DNA from: Pseudomicrostroma phylloplanum
Taxonomy: Eukaryota; Basidiomycota; Exobasidiomycetes; Microstromatales
NCBI GenBank assembly: GCA_039545275.1
Contig: BCHS01000017.1
Location: forward strand, 391,109 to 455,108
Direction of reading: 5' to 3'
Length of the DNA: 64,000 bases
Shown: positions 43,136 through 56,565 of the stretch, one piece after another
How the letters are laid out: the number at the start of each line of letters is the position of its first letter
How positions within the stretch are numbered: position 1 is the stretch's first letter
Notes under the pieces: model-generated
What the model saw: the letters and a program-made list of their open reading frames with translations, nothing else
Databases searched by the model: none
Told to the model about the DNA's origin: nothing
Position numbers and translations under genes: made by a program

Positions 43136-44086
43136 ATGTCGGCTCTCTTTCCTTCTGTGCGCTCAGCACTGCGCTCCTCCACAGGTCTATCGCGCTCCTT
43201 CTCTGCCGCCGCCTCGCGCTACGCCTCTGCGCCTGGACCCACGAGCAAGTCTCGCACCTCGCCGGGGCAGACACCTGTAAAGGGCGAAGGAGAGAGGCAA
43301 CATCCTGGATACATCAGCGAGGACGTAGAACCCACCAGCGACCACCCTGTCGATCTCGGTGATGCCCCAGCTGGAGCGCAGCCCCACTCGTGAGTACTTT
43401 GGCCGGGGCTTGGGCATAGCACTACTTGCAGAGCTGATCATGAAAGTTCATCTCGCCCTCTTCGTCTCCCTCTCACAGCCAAGTGCGCAAGGCTTCGACG
43501 AAGACCGGTCCCGCTCATCCTGATGTAGAGGGCATGGCAAAGGGCGCAGAATCAGACGCGTGAGTAATAGAAGCCTAGTCGCCTTTGGCTCAGAGTGGTG
43601 GATGCCCGTGAGCTTGACCCCCAATGCTGCTGCTGACGTCCACTGGTCTCATCGTTTTGCAGCGGTGGATCGGACGCCGTCACACCTCTAGAGAGGACTC
43701 AGAAGGTGTGGGGTCCCAACTCGAGAACTCCAGAGGTGAGAACTGAAGCACTATGCGGGAAACAGCACAAGAGTTCTAACGCTGACGCTCTATCTTACAT
43801 TCTCCGAACTCGGCTACAGTTCAACGAGCATGGTGGGTAGACCATGCAACGTTCGATGCATCAGACGTGGACCTTTGGTGACTGACCTCTTTGCTTTTGT
43901 TCTCCAAATCTGGCCATATTGCCCTGCAGAGGGCAAGAGGAACCCCGTCCTTGATGGTGAGTGGTACATCTGACATGCATCGATAACAGGATCAGCTACT
44001 TATTATACTACATTCATCTGCTTGCACCTCCAGGCGGCTCTCACGAAGGAGGACTCAGGGAGGACGGCAAGGGCTCGAAGACCTAA
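43136..44086 (+). CDS. small, probably mitochondrial protein in six exons
   Basis: Six exons: 43136-43389, 43479-43559, 43663-43735, 43820-43832, 43930-43956, 44034-44086, giving 166 residues. The start MSALFPSVRSALRSSTGLSR is rich in Arg and Ser with no acid, a strong candidate mitochondrial presequence. The rest is small and hydrophilic: EDVEPTSDHPVDLGDAP, HPDVEGMAKGAESDAGGSDA, PLERTQKVWGPNSRTPEFNE, and the C-terminal GSHEGGLREDGKGSKT. I cannot name a family. Five introns (77-103 bases) interrupt only 501 coding bases; exon 4 is 13 bases and exon 5 is 27 bases. All donors are GTGAG or GTGGG and all acceptors CAG, and every junction keeps the frame, which supports the model. Confidence 0.75.
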
Positions 44087-44753
44087 GCCGTCGCGCATGT
44101 GAGGGGGACGCGGATCACCATAGATGCAAAGTAGAGCCTGGCCACTCCTCAAATCAAGGCTATGCTGACGTCGTCTAAGAGGAGCTCCGTTGTGAGAGTT
44201 CTGAGCAGGCGTGTGAGGGGACAAGGCTCTGTACCAGCTTGCAGACTGGACTCGCATACGTAATGTGATCAGGTCGAACGTATGATCATCGGACCCGCCC
44301 ACACTGCCTTGATGTCAGATGTCTATGATGTTGCGTCCTCTCACCGGCTCAGAGCAGCATGTATCGTAGCGCCATCGTCCAGTATGCTGCTTGTGTCTCT
44401 ATCTCTCCTTGCTGCCGTTCCGGGCGGAAGGAGTGTGGCTACTTGATTGCGCGCTTGGCGCACGCGTCGGAATCAGAGCGGGAGCTGACCGAGGCCAGGA
44501 TTGACAGGCCAGGACTGCATACACCCGCTCACCACCAGCACCCATCATCCGCATACCACCCCTTCGCACCTCTTCTCAGGGACCGCAGTGTGTGAGCATA
44601 GAACTGCATACTCAGCTGCCATTATATGGAGTTTCAGCCTCTTTGATCACCAGCTTCTCGCCGCTCTCGGATGACGTAAGCTCCGGCAGTCTCAGATCAG
44701 ACGACGTTCCACTCGTGCAGCTCTGCTTCCGAGTCGCCAGACCAACACCCTTG
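44087..44753. other. intergenic stretch upstream of the ATAD2-like gene
   Basis: 667 bases. 3' end of the small mitochondrial-type gene and promoter of the AAA-bromodomain gene. No TATA box, RNA gene or repeat that I can support. Confidence 0.45.
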
Positions 44754-47700
44754 ATGGATGCTGGTGGACCTTCCTTCACCTCTCATCACCAACATCAAAG
44801 CAGCCACTACGCCTCCTCACACTATCATCCTCGCTCCATCTCTCCTCATTTCACCGGAAATCAGCTGCCAGTTCCCGGCCCAGACGCTCACAGTCTCCCT
44901 CCGGGCTTAGATCCAGATTTCCAGGACCCTTTCCCCTCCTCGCCTGGGGCTTACTCCGCTCAGGGTCCTCACCACCGGGGCATCGACGAGAACAAGGCTC
45001 TCAAGAGGCAGGAAGATTCCGAGTCCGAGCAAGAGGAAGATCCAGAAGAGCAGCCGATTGTCGCTTCTTCGGCTAGAACGAGGACACACCTCCTTCCTCC
45101 CGCCTTTTCTTCCGACGAGGACGAGAAGGAGAGTGAGGACGAGAGCGAGGGCGAAAGCAATCGAGAGCGAGATCGAACACCGGAAGAAACGAGCCTAGAG
45201 AAGCGTGAGTACAAAACTGACGAGCGCTGATGGACATCTCCATCTCACTGTATGCGCTGCTACCTCTCACATCATATAGCACGCTCTAACGTCAAGAGAC
45301 TTAAGATCGTACTCAAGCCCAGACTACAGCCGCCCAGTACAGCCGAGCCCGACGCCCAAAGACCGAACGCTATGGTGTCTACGAGGGGAGGCCGACCTGC
45401 TGTGGATTACTCGGAAGCGCCGGTGGAGGATGACGAACACCCGAATGGGACAGGTGTAGCCGAAGGGAGGAGAGCAAGTGGCAGCGGCTCTCGATCTACC
45501 AGGCACAGCACGCGCAGAGCTGGTCAGGCTGTACAAGAGAACGGAGGGCATGAATCTGATGTGAGTACTCTGAAGAAAGTCAGGCGTGGTGGTGCTGTTG
45601 GCACCCGCAACGCAGAAGTTGGCCAAGACACGAATGCGATCCGAACGCGAGGAAGGAACCGTCAAGAAGCCATTCAGGAGAGAGAACCGAAGAAGAGCAG
45701 CACAAGAGCCCAGACCAAGAAAGGCAAGGAGACGGAGCAAGTGACGCCCACCATTGCAGCAACACAACCAGCCCAGGCGACGCCAGAAGAAAGTGCCGAT
45801 AATCCGGACGGACTCGAGATCAGCCAGCGGCGAGTAAGGACACGCTCGGGAATGCATATAGATCAACCGACAACGGTACATGAAGGACTTGCGACGCCGC
45901 CGTTGTCAGCGCGGCCCACCCCCTTGATAGAGGTGTCTGTCGACCCAGCTTGCGCTCAACGCTTTCGACAAGAAAAAGCAGCGTCTTTCCCACAGCTCGA
46001 TACGCCACAAACGTCCTCCCTCATACACTCGAAGCCACCATTTGCATTCGACAATCACTCCGTGTCATCATTGACTGAGAGCCTCAGCGATCCCGAGCCG
46101 AGCTCGCCCGGGGCAAACTGCCATTCAAAAGAAGATCACGAGACAGAGCATTTCTCCGATGGCGCTAGTGTCGATGCTGCCAGCAGTCCGGTAAGACGCC
46201 AACGCCTTTCAACCTCGTCTGCATTTCTTCATCTTCATCTTCTGCGTCTGCTCTTCGTCTTCTTCCTCAATCGCTTCCGTATCCTTCCTCCGGCTACTTT
46301 GGGACGGCGCCCAATCTCCGGGGAGGCTGCAAAAAGGACGGCAGGGCCTCTAGGGGCAGGCCGATTTTGGTTTTGCCTCCCTCATTCCATTGAAGTAGAA
46401 CTGACACGATGCTCGCTCTTTTTCCTCTTCTTGCAGGACCCACTCGGCGCTGAAATACCCCCCAACGATGCTCGTGCGCACTCGGAGAACCAGAGTGACG
46501 AAGATGCTGTAGGAGAGGACGACGAGGACGATGATTTACCTCAACGATCCACGCGAGCGAGCAGAAACGCAACATCATTACGGGCCGCAAGTGCTGCCAA
46601 AACCACCCGTAGCGGCAGGCTCACCAAAAGTGCCAACTATGCAGAGGCTGATGAAGATGAATACGACGACAAGGATGGCGACAGTGACTCTGAATCCGAC
46701 GATGACGAGGACCACGCTGGGTCATCTAGAGGCCGAGGAGGTGGCTCACAGAAGAGAAAGAACAAGAGTCTAGAAGGAGTGAGTACTTCGCCAGAGACAC
46801 AGGCCGAGTCATGTATTTCGGTGGCAAAGTCCGGTAAAGCTGACGCATTCCTTCGACTCGGATCGTGCCTGATCCCAGTTTGTCGTGGACGACGAGTCCA
46901 ATGAAGAGACAGACGGCGAGTACGGCAAATCGCGACGAAAGTCTGGCGGTCGTCTGCTGCGAGGAAATCAGTCGCGCGTCCAGGCTCTCGCAGCTCGGCG
47001 GGCTCGGACAAGCACTTCCAACAAAGGAGGCGCGAGCAGGAGGCAAAGTGGCCGCTACAGCAATCTGCAAAGCGAAGACGACGACGACGATTTGATCACC
47101 GGCGATGAAGACCAGCCGGGCTACCGTCTCCGCGAGCGAACCAAGAAAGTCGACTACTCGCTTGCCGCTCCACCTCCAGAGCCTCTACGCGATGGCATGG
47201 GCCGCATCGTCAAGCGAAAAAGTAGCAACCGAAGCGGTGCCAATGCCGACTCACTCGGTGGGGCCTTCGAGCTGGATGCTAGACGAGCTGCAGACCTCGG
47301 CTTGCCCCACGTTGGAGGCGCTGGGCCCGCTAGGAAAGGCAAAACTGGTTGGGATGCATTGCCCCTGTCGATGACTGGCAAGGATTACGCAAAAGCCTTC
47401 GGCGACGAGCAAGACAGCTCCGATGACGATATTCCAGCTTCTCGCAAGGCCCCTCCGCCCTCTCTGTATGGTGGCGGTGGCGGTGCTGGTCTCCTAGGCA
47501 GCGGACCCACACCTCTTGGAGGAGCAGGCGGAGGCGGAGGGGCTGGCGCTGGCAATGATGGCTCCGCTCGCGACGCTCTGGGTAGAATCAAGAAGGGCGG
47601 AGATGCCCTGGCTGATGTGGATCCACTCGGTGTCAATATGCAGGTGGACTTTGACTCAGTCGGCGGTCTCGATGGTCACATTCAACAGCTCAAGGAGATG

Positions 47701-50700
47701 GTGTCATTGCCTCTTCTCTACCCGGAGGTCTTCACTCGCTTCAAAGTCACCCCGCCTCGTGGCGTTCTCTTCCATGGTCCGCCGGGTACTGGTAAGACCT
47801 TGGTGGCTCGCGCCCTTGCTGCCAGCTGTAGCACAACAGGCCAGCAGATCAGTTTCTTCATGCGAAAGGGAGCCGACTGCTTGTCGAAGTGGGTCGGTGA
47901 GGCCGAGCGTCAATTGAGGATGCTCTTCGACGAGGCACGGGCCTCCCAGCCCTCTATCATCTTCTTCGATGAGATTGATGGTCTGGCGCCTGTGCGAAGT
48001 AGCAAGCAAGATCAAATCCACGCATCCATTGTGAGCACACTCCTGGCGCTCATGGATGGCATGGACGGGAGGGGTCAAGTAGTTGTAATTGGCGCAACAA
48101 ACAGGCCTGACTCTGTCGACCCAGCACTACGACGCCCTGGTCGCTTCGATCGAGAGTTCTACTTCCCTCTACCGTCGCGAGAGGCGCGATTGAGTATCAT
48201 CAACATCCATACCAAAGGCTGGGAGCCGCCGCTCTCAGACGACTTCAAATACAAGCTCTCCGAGGTCACAAAGGGCTATGGTGGAGCCGATCTACGGGCT
48301 CTGTGTACAGAGGCAGCGCTCAATGCTATTCAACGGCGCTATCCACAGATCTATCAGACTACTGACCGCCTGCTTCTGCAGCCTGAGACAATCAAGGTTG
48401 AGGCCAAGGACTTCATGATGTCCGTCAACAAACTTGTCCCCTCCTCGGCTCGCTCAGCGACGTCAGCTGCCGCGCCACTGGCAGAGCATCTGAGGCCCAT
48501 CTTGGGCGAAACGGTCCAGAATGCCATACAAGCCCTGCAAAAGGTGCTCCCACCCGCTACTAAGCGGAATCCACTGGAAGAGGCTCTGTGGGAAGACGAG
48601 CCAACGGCGAATAGCTCCGGCTCTCAAGATAATGGCTTCGGTCGAGAAATGATGTTGCAGACCTTCGAATCGCTGCGAATCTTCAGGCCTCGACTGGTCG
48701 TATATGGAGCGGAGGGCATGGGCCAGTCTTTCGTCGGAGGCGCACTCCTTCACCATCTCGAAGGGTATCACGTACAGTCTCTGGATGTCGGCGCTCTGAT
48801 GGGCGACAGTGCCCGGACACCCGAGGCGGCCGTCGTACAGCTCTTTGTCGAGGCCAAGCGACACAAGCCCTCTGTCGTCTACATTCCGGGACTAGTCCAC
48901 TGGGCCCACTCTGTATCAGACACAGTACGAGCCACTACGAAGGCACTTTTAGACGAACTGTCTGCTTCGGATCCCATCCTGCTACTCGCCATTGCCGAGG
49001 CACCTATGAGCGAGCTGCCATCCGATGTCGCCCGATGGTTTGGCTATCTGGACGACACCAAGATTGAAGCAGGAAGACCAAGCAATTTGCAACGCCAGAG
49101 GTTCTTCGAAGACCTTCTAGATCATGTCTCCAAGCCTCCCACAGATTTCCCAGATGCTGTCCCGCGTCGGCGTCGAGTCCTGGAAGAACTGCCGAAAGCT
49201 CCGCCCAGGCCTCCCCGACAAGCCACCGCGGCTGAGCTGCAACAACAGGTGTACGACGATCAAAGGACGCTCGAACACTTGAAGTATCGACTGGGTCCCG
49301 TGCTAGGGGAGCTCAGGAAGAAGTTCAAGAAGTTCACAAGAGACGTCTGGGACGAGTACAATCTGCATAATCTGACAGACACCTACGAATGGCACAAGGA
49401 GAATGGCAAGGTAGTTGTCAGACTGAGGTACAACAAGGGCTTCAGACGTAGAAGACACTCAAGCGTCGACGAAGGCTTCTTGATCAGTGGAGGTGATGCC
49501 TTGACGTCTTCGTCCCAGCGACAGAGCCAGGAAGCGAGCTCCGAGAAGCCCAACGGTGTGGTGAGCTTCGCCGAAGTCAATGGAAGCTCAACTGCCGATC
49601 ACAACGACGGCAGTGCCGACGTCCACATGGCAGAAGCATCTACAGGTCTCGATGGTCCCGAGCCAACGTCAGCTCTTTCACAGCAGAGCGTCCCCGCCGT
49701 GCTCGTACACGAGACCGGGCAGGCAGAGTCAAACGGTACAATGCCGAACGGCGACGGCGCCGGCGGCGAAGCGGTTGCTGCAGAAATAGCTGGGGACAGC
49801 AATGATCGCGAGTACGACTACCGAGACATGCCCATCTGGACGATGAACCTCGAGCGAATGCAGCGTCGGCTGTATCACAATGGCTATCTCACCATTGGGA
49901 ATTTCCTTGACGACCTGGACAAGATCGTCGCCAATGCCGAACAGGCTCAGGAAGTGGACATGGAACGGATGGTCCGGGCCCATCAGATGAGGAATCTCGC
50001 CGTGGTTCTGCTCGAGCAGTACATCGACATCAATTTCAGAGTCGAATGTGAAGGCATGGCTGGTCGTCAATTGGCCAGAGAGAAGGAGAAGCGGGAGGCC
50101 GAAGAGGCTGCCAAGAAGAGCGTCGAGGAAGCTCGAGCCGCTGGCAAGAACCCTGAGCCGCCGCGAAGGCCATCTGGAGAGAGATTCAGTGCCAGAGTCC
50201 AAGGCCAGCAGCCCGAGCACCGTCATCCTGTTGACGTTAGCGCCATTGAACGCAACTCTGGCAAGAGATCGAGGACGTCCTCCGCTCGCAACAGTGGGGT
50301 CGAAGGAAGTGAGCGCAAGCGGGCGCGAAGTGCTCTGATGAATGAAGTGGACCAGATGGTTGCGGACGGTCAGCTTGGTGATGCGGCCGAGAAAGTGCTA
50401 CATAGCCAAGCAAGTAATGGCAACCCTACTGGACAGGAAGGCCATCCCACTGAGGATGTGGTCGACGCGCTCTCTGGGCTTGGTCCTGTTGTGGCTCCCT
50501 CCGAGCCGGACGCAGTGGCCAATACCAATGCCGGTGCAACGGTCGCTGGCGAGGAGTCATCCAGACTTCAAGCTGCGTCTCTCCCGGTGCCGTCCGAGCC
50601 GGCTGCTTTACAAGCCCATCCGCCCTTTGTTTGCCCGCCTCTGGAGCTGGACCATTTGCGCAACCACCTGTTGGCGGCCTCGAAGCTCTTCAATATCGAT

Positions 50701-50850
50701 CAGCTGCTTCAGCTGCGAGCTGCTTGTTTCGACGGAGTCTGGAAGAGGAGGGCTGAATGGGATCGCACCGCTTTGATCAAGGAGCTGGAAGCATTAGCGG
50801 ACAAGATAGAGAAGGCGGTCAGACTGGAGATGGAGGCAGAGGCGAGATGA
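44754..50850 (+). CDS. YTA7: AAA ATPase-bromodomain chromatin factor, Yta7/Abo1/ATAD2 type
   Basis: Four exons: 44754-45204, 45280-46190, 46437-46778, 46879-50850, giving 1891 residues. The N-terminal 650 residues are acidic and disordered (runs such as DEDEKESEDESEGE and ESDDDEDHAGSSRGRGGG). AAA1 follows, with DFDSVGGLDGHIQQLKEMV, Walker A GPPGTGKT, Walker B IIFFDEIDGLAP and the ATNRPDSVDPALRRPGRFDR block. AAA2 is degenerate: its Walker A position reads GAEGMGQS, without the Lys. A bromodomain-like helical region comes later (PIWTMNLERMQRRLYHNGY, then FLDDLDKIVANAEQ), and a C-terminal helical part ends the protein. Relatives bind histone H3-H4 and evict or place nucleosomes as a hexamer. The second intron is 246 bases, long for this window, and has no in-frame stop; its pyrimidine-rich hydrophobic translation argues it is spliced. 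Confidence 0.93.
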
Positions 50851-51183
50851 GACCGGGGCGTAGCGAATAGACTGTCTCTTCATAAACTCTTGAATGTACA
50901 GTTGCTGTGAATTGTATGGACACCTCCTTTCCTGGCGTGGTAGAGTCGTGAAGTACTCAGCAACGAGGCCTGAACGTCTCTTTGCTTGCACGTGACTGCC
51001 CGCTGGGCCTGGCGGAGTGGATATGGCCGTGCGGACTATCGTGGCCCGAGCGCCTGGAGGCTCTCGTCTCGTTCCGTGAGGATCCACCGATTGTACATTG
51101 TACGATACGACTGCCTGACCTCACACCCAAAGGAGCATACATGGTCTTCTAGCATACGCTTCACCTCGCACGTCTTGCCAGAG
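50851..51183. other. intergenic stretch, ATAD2-like 3' end / Med12 promoter
   Basis: 333 bases between two plus-strand genes. Nothing beyond the expected terminator and promoter is visible. Confidence 0.45.
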
Positions 51184-54100
51184 ATGAGCAGCCACGGCTA
51201 CCCGCCCTCGCCGCAGGTGGCTCAGGGGCCATCATCTCCTTATCCCACCTCGCCCTCTGCCAACAATGGCAGCGGCCCATCTGCGGATCCGGCCGTAAAA
51301 TACTCCCCTCATCCTCCAGCATGGCGACCTCTGCTTCATCCCGGCTCAGAGGACGTGTCCTATCCAGACTTCTATCCATCCAAGACGGGAAAGTCGACCG
51401 ACCGCGATCCCGAACGGGGATCACTGCAACCAGAGGACGATATGAGCGACCCCCACGTTCGCCAGGGCATGACGGCGAAGCAGGCGGTCATGAATGAATC
51501 ATTCTCGTGAGTGGGCTGCGCTCAGAGCTGGCACGAACCATAGCAAGCCCTGATGACCGGCCTGTTCTAACGTCGCCTCACGTTTGTCCTCCCAGTGCCC
51601 ACGGCTTGATCCTGTCCATCCTACCTCAGCTCGTCTCTACGCTCAACTCACTCTTCGATGAGGCCCTTCAGCGACGATCTGCACTCTCGACCGCATCTTC
51701 GGCTTCGCACGTTCGGCCTCATACCAGCAAAGTTCCCCCTAGAGTGACCCTGAACGATGTCAAGCTCTCCGCCTACGTTCGTGATCTGGCCGATCCAGCG
51801 GTGCCCCTGTCGCGCCTGGCCAAGAGTATACCCCACGGCTTCAGAGGAGAAAGGATGCTGGAGATGCTATGGCAAGGGGCCAACCCCACGGTCTCCGCTG
51901 CTTCGACAACCCCTGGGGCAGCTAAGATGACACAGACGCTATCCTCATCCAGCAACACTGCCGCTAGCGGCTCGGGTGTCTCTCCTTCCTCAGCATCTAG
52001 TCCCCCAAGCGTAGAAATCTCTCGAGCCCTTTGGTTCATTCGCACAGTAGGAGCCAGTGATCTTGTGAGACTTTGGAAGAGCGGCTTCAGTAGATGCTAG
52101 CGTGTGACTGACCTCAGGGCATTCGATACACTCTTTGTCTTCCTTTCGTCCAACAGGCCACACGATCACGCAGTGCCACCGCCGTCTCAGCAAGAACCTA
52201 CACCGCTGACTTTACGTCCACCTGCACAGCTTGGCTCCGCAAACAGTTGGGTGACATACCCATCAGCTCGACAAGCTCCGCCTCAGGCACTACTGGCGAT
52301 CCCGAGAAATGGTCTGCCAAGTGGCGCTACTCACTTCTTCTGATGGATGCTTTGCAGACCCAGTGCCTACTTGATAAGCGGACTTGGGCTGTGTTCATCG
52401 TTAACATGCTCAAAGAGGCCACTATCCAGCAGGTGCCCTTCGTCCTAGCTCTGACGCAAGACGCTCTGGATGACATTCTTGCGAATGATCAGTTGACAAA
52501 GCGCGTAGCTGTTGCTGCATTGGAGCTCTCTGGCAAGATCGAAGAACGGTACGCCAGGGCGAGCAGCGACCTCGCAGCTGACTTGGTCCGTCAACTCAGA
52601 GCGGTCGTGCAAGAAATTTGGTCTGTGTCTCCAGTATACTTTGTGTCCCCGCGAGTATGGGAGAGCTCATGTGCGAACGACTTTGTACATACGATCAAAG
52701 GACTATATATTCCGTCTGCAGAGCTCACAAGGGAAATCGATCTAGTCGAGACCAGGAGTCGCAATCTTCTGACGATCAGGCAAGGCGAATCGACCGGCGC
52801 CGAGCCTCGGGACGAAGATGCGGCCAGAGCCATCGTTGCTTCCCTGGATGACATCTCTTTGCAAGGGATAGACACTACATTCACAATGTTAGCCCTGCTA
52901 GAGCCTTCACCGGCGTGCTACCTGCTCGCCCAGTGGGCCACGACGACACATCGGCCTTCAAGACAGCCCTGGCGCCCGCTGCTTGCTGCCAGAGTCATAC
53001 AGCGGTTGGGAGGAACGAGGAGAGTATGGTTGGGCAAAGGCAGTCGCTCGTCTACTTCGTCGGCTTCCTCCGGATCAAGCTGGCTGAGCGTGGATCTCAA
53101 CCATGTGCTATCGCAGTGGCTAGAAAGTCTGGAGGCGTCTCAAGATGCCGTCGACTTTGACCGGCTCGTCCTACTCTTTGCGGAATTGACTCGCAACGGC
53201 ACTTTCTCTTACACGCGCTTCTTACATCGTTTGACTGCAAGAGGCTGGACATATGTCGATGCAAATCCTTCAAACTCCACCTCGTCGTCTTCTGTCGGTC
53301 CCAACTCGGTGCAATTCCGTTTGCTGCGCTCATTACCGATTCCTCAGGACCTGGTCAATCCAGCTCTTCTCCATCAGAGGCGTCTAGCACTGTACGGTCC
53401 AAGATCAAAAGAGACTCGCGAAGAAGCGACGTACAGGCGAGGTTTACGAGAGCTGAAGGAGGCAACATCATTTCTGATCACACCCGATGAGGTTTCACGT
53501 GTGCAATCATTGATGGCCATACCTCACATCCGGAGCGGAAATCTCTATGTGAAGCGACAGCTCGTCGCTGGCCATTTACTTCTTTCAGCGGTTCAGTGGG
53601 TACGAGGCAATGCAGGTGGGGCCTTCACCATAGAGAGATTCGCCGAAGTGGTCCTGATCATGGAAGCTGCTGCTGACTGGAAAGCCATAGGCGAGGTGAG
53701 TGAGCTAGGCGGATTCGACGTAATGAGCGCTTCTCCATGGCTGATATCACTTTCCACATCTCTGACAGATGATGCGCTGGACGCTGGCTCGAATGGCAGA
53801 TACATCCGACGAAATCACAATAAGAGAGGCGCTGCCTGTTGTCAGGGATGTTTTCGTCTTACATCTCGACACATGGATTGCGCTGGACGTCTTGACCACC
53901 CTGCACCCGATCTTCAAGAGCCTCTCCCTCAAAATCGTGGCCGAGCATAATGCAAAAGGTGCCGCAAATCTGTTTGCTGCAGGCGACCTGCGTGCTTTTG
54001 ATGCGCTCATTTCTGCTACGGCACTGCGCGAGGAGAATGTTACGCCCACACAGTCAAGCCAGAGGGCATTCTCTAACGGCGATGGAGTGATTAGAGAAGA

Positions 54101-56444
54101 GTTGGATGGGGTGTTGGCGGACCTGGATCATTTCGGACCCTTTCTTCCTCCAGCAACCCCTCTCTCCAGGCGACCATCCAGCGACCTCACTGATTGGCTC
54201 GATGGTGACAAGAGCAAGCAAGTCATCAAGTTATGTCAGACCGAAATCTTGTCTCTTGCAAAGGTACTCTCCTCACTGGTGTTCCCAACGCTCCATGCTG
54301 CTGCATTCTGCCACCAAGAGCCCAACGTGGATGCGCTTTTGCCGGTGCTTCAGCTGTGGCGGACCCTGGCCATGGATCCTGCCGCTGCACCCCAACAGGA
54401 CATCCGCAGAAGGGTGCAGGTCTCCAAGGTGCTATCGGAAGATCTACTGCGATTGGCTGCGCTGCTAGCGTCTCTGTTGACAGTTCCAATCCTTCGGGAT
54501 GACGTCGCTCATCTTGGGCGCTCGATGATACGTGACATCATGGGGCTACCGCACGTGACTGATGCTGTCACTTCCCGTCCTAGGCTCTTGTCAGATGCTG
54601 CTCGCCTCGGTCTGAAGTGCATCTGGGCAAATCCATGGGTCATGCTTAGGCTTCTGTACGGCTCCCTAGACTATGCCGGACTGCTGATTGCCGGACTGGA
54701 TTCACCACTGGATCTCGACGTATCTCAGGTGCTACCTTTGGCCGATGCTTGGCGGCAAACAGCCTTGGTCGAAGAACTGTCTTTCATCTTCGAGCAGCTT
54801 ACAGTAGTCGAGGGAGGTCAGCAGGGTCGAGCAGACGGCAAAGTCACCAAGTGTGCCCAACTGCTCTTTCCGCTATTGTTCCTTCAAGAAGACGAGGACG
54901 GGACAAGACTATGGGCTGTTGGTGGAAAGGCTTATAGGTCGGCAACCGTGGAGACTGCTTGGAGAGTGCTACTGGCCGCCGACGAGGCTGAAGATGCGGT
55001 CCAAGCATCGGCTGCTTTGCGGGCGATCTTCCGCCTAGCTAGTCGGTGCGAAGGCCGCCGACTACCAGCAACACAGGCGGACTCGATGAGTAAGCTGTTC
55101 GTGCTACTTCAATCGCGACTCAACAATTCGCTCTCCTCTGGGAACACGTCTCTGTCTCACGACGTATCGATGTTGCAAGCTCTCCTCTTATCGAGCTCCT
55201 TCTGGACCCTCCCGCCTGTGAGACAGGGTGTCGGAGAATTGCTCTCCTCGCTCTTTTCGATGCTGAATGCACACGCGCTGGATGATGAGGCTGCCCAATC
55301 AGCCACGATGCTGTACGATCTGGTCGCTTACGTGATGGAGGAGCTGCCCGATGACTTGCTTCCCGCCATTACTCAAGCACTGCAGCCGTACAGCACTACT
55401 CCAGAATGGGCGCTGGCTGATGACAGCGATAGCAGGCAGCAGGCAAGGAATCTTTTCAGGCTGTCCCCTTTCAGTCCCCTCACGAGAAACGCGGCGAGCG
55501 ACTGTGTCCTGGCAGTGCCGGGTCAAGTCAACCTGCCAGCGTTTGACAACTCGTGGGGCTGGGCTGACCCTCTCGACGCTGGTACTAGTCATGCCAACGC
55601 AGCATTGCACTCTCGCTTTGCCCCTGCTACGGCGTCAACAGCGCCTGCCGTAGCGTCTTCCCAATTGCAATCGATGAGTCCCCTGACTCTGCCGCCTCTA
55701 GACAACACTGCTTCCATCTCCCTGCAGCACTTTGCCCCACGCCGGAGCATCAGTATCCCCATTTGCCCAGATCAAGACTTTCAAGCGGTGCAAAAGATTC
55801 GGGAGGGGTACCCGCGTACCAGCGCAGGGGACGACGACGCCGAGGGGTGGCGCAGTCTGATGAGCGAGCGGCACCACGTCTTCCTGGCAGACGACGTGAG
55901 GGAGGGCAGGGCCCTCCTACCTGGCGCCGCACTCAGGGCTATCTACCCTCTCGACGGCGACGGCGTCGAGGAGGTGGGCGACGAGGCGGAGGGCCCCGGC
56001 CAAGCCGCTTCTGGGAGCTATCAGTCCTTTGCCCAGCTCGTGGGTCTGCCCGATGGACCTGTGCGGACGACGGAGGGCTACATGCGGCGGGAGAGAGAGA
56101 AGAGGGCGAGGGAGAACAAGGAGAAGAGAGACCTCAAGGCCGCGAGTCAGAGGGTCACACGCTTTGTGAAGGACCAACATCAGCAACGCAACGGCAGTGC
56201 TCAGGGCGGGGAGCGCAAAAGTGGCGAATCGGCTGAGGTATCTGCACAGGCAGCTGAAGTCCTGTCGCAAGCGACTGCGACAGGTGATGTCAATGACAAC
56301 GGAGGCGTTTCGGTAACGAATGCCTCTCGCAAGCGAAAGGTGTCCATGGACGCTTCCCTTGCCGGCAGCGATGCAAGCAATGCTGCTCTTGACCCCTCTG
56401 GTGACGGCAGGAATCGGCCCAAGGGCAGGAAGAAGACGGCTTGA
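51184..56444 (+). CDS. SRB8: Mediator subunit 12 (Med12/Srb8)
   Basis: Four exons: 51184-51506, 51596-52064, 52157-53695, 53769-56444, giving 1668 residues. The N-terminal region has a Med12-type layout: TAKQAVMNESFS joined to AHGLILSILPQ, then KVPPRVTLNDVKLSAYVRDL, LSRLAKSIPHGFRGERMLEM and ALWFIRTVGASDL. Exon 3 continues with YTADFTSTCTAWLRKQLGD and KWRYSLLLMDALQTQCLLDK, followed by WAVFIVNMLKEATIQQVPF. The rest is a long helical repeat structure, and the C-terminus is basic and disordered (NRPKGRKKTA). Med12 belongs to the kinase module (with Med13, Cdk8 and cyclin C) that represses or tunes RNA polymerase II transcription. Sequence is divergent; I rate the Med12 call on the N-terminal pattern and size. 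Confidence 0.82.
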
Positions 56445-56565
56445 AAGGAGCGCGCCGTGGTTATCGTGTACATCCGTTTGCTCTCTTGGGCGAAGACTAT
56501 CATTTCTATCTACATGCCCGCGAAAAACGATGCTGTCTGACAATGTGACGAGTGGGCTCCCTTCC

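Noticed and set aside
45540..45590. Extra intron in the ATAD2-like gene at a GTGAGT after 45560
   Set aside because: The nearest acceptor would give an intron of about 30 bases, too short compared with all others; reading through keeps the frame.
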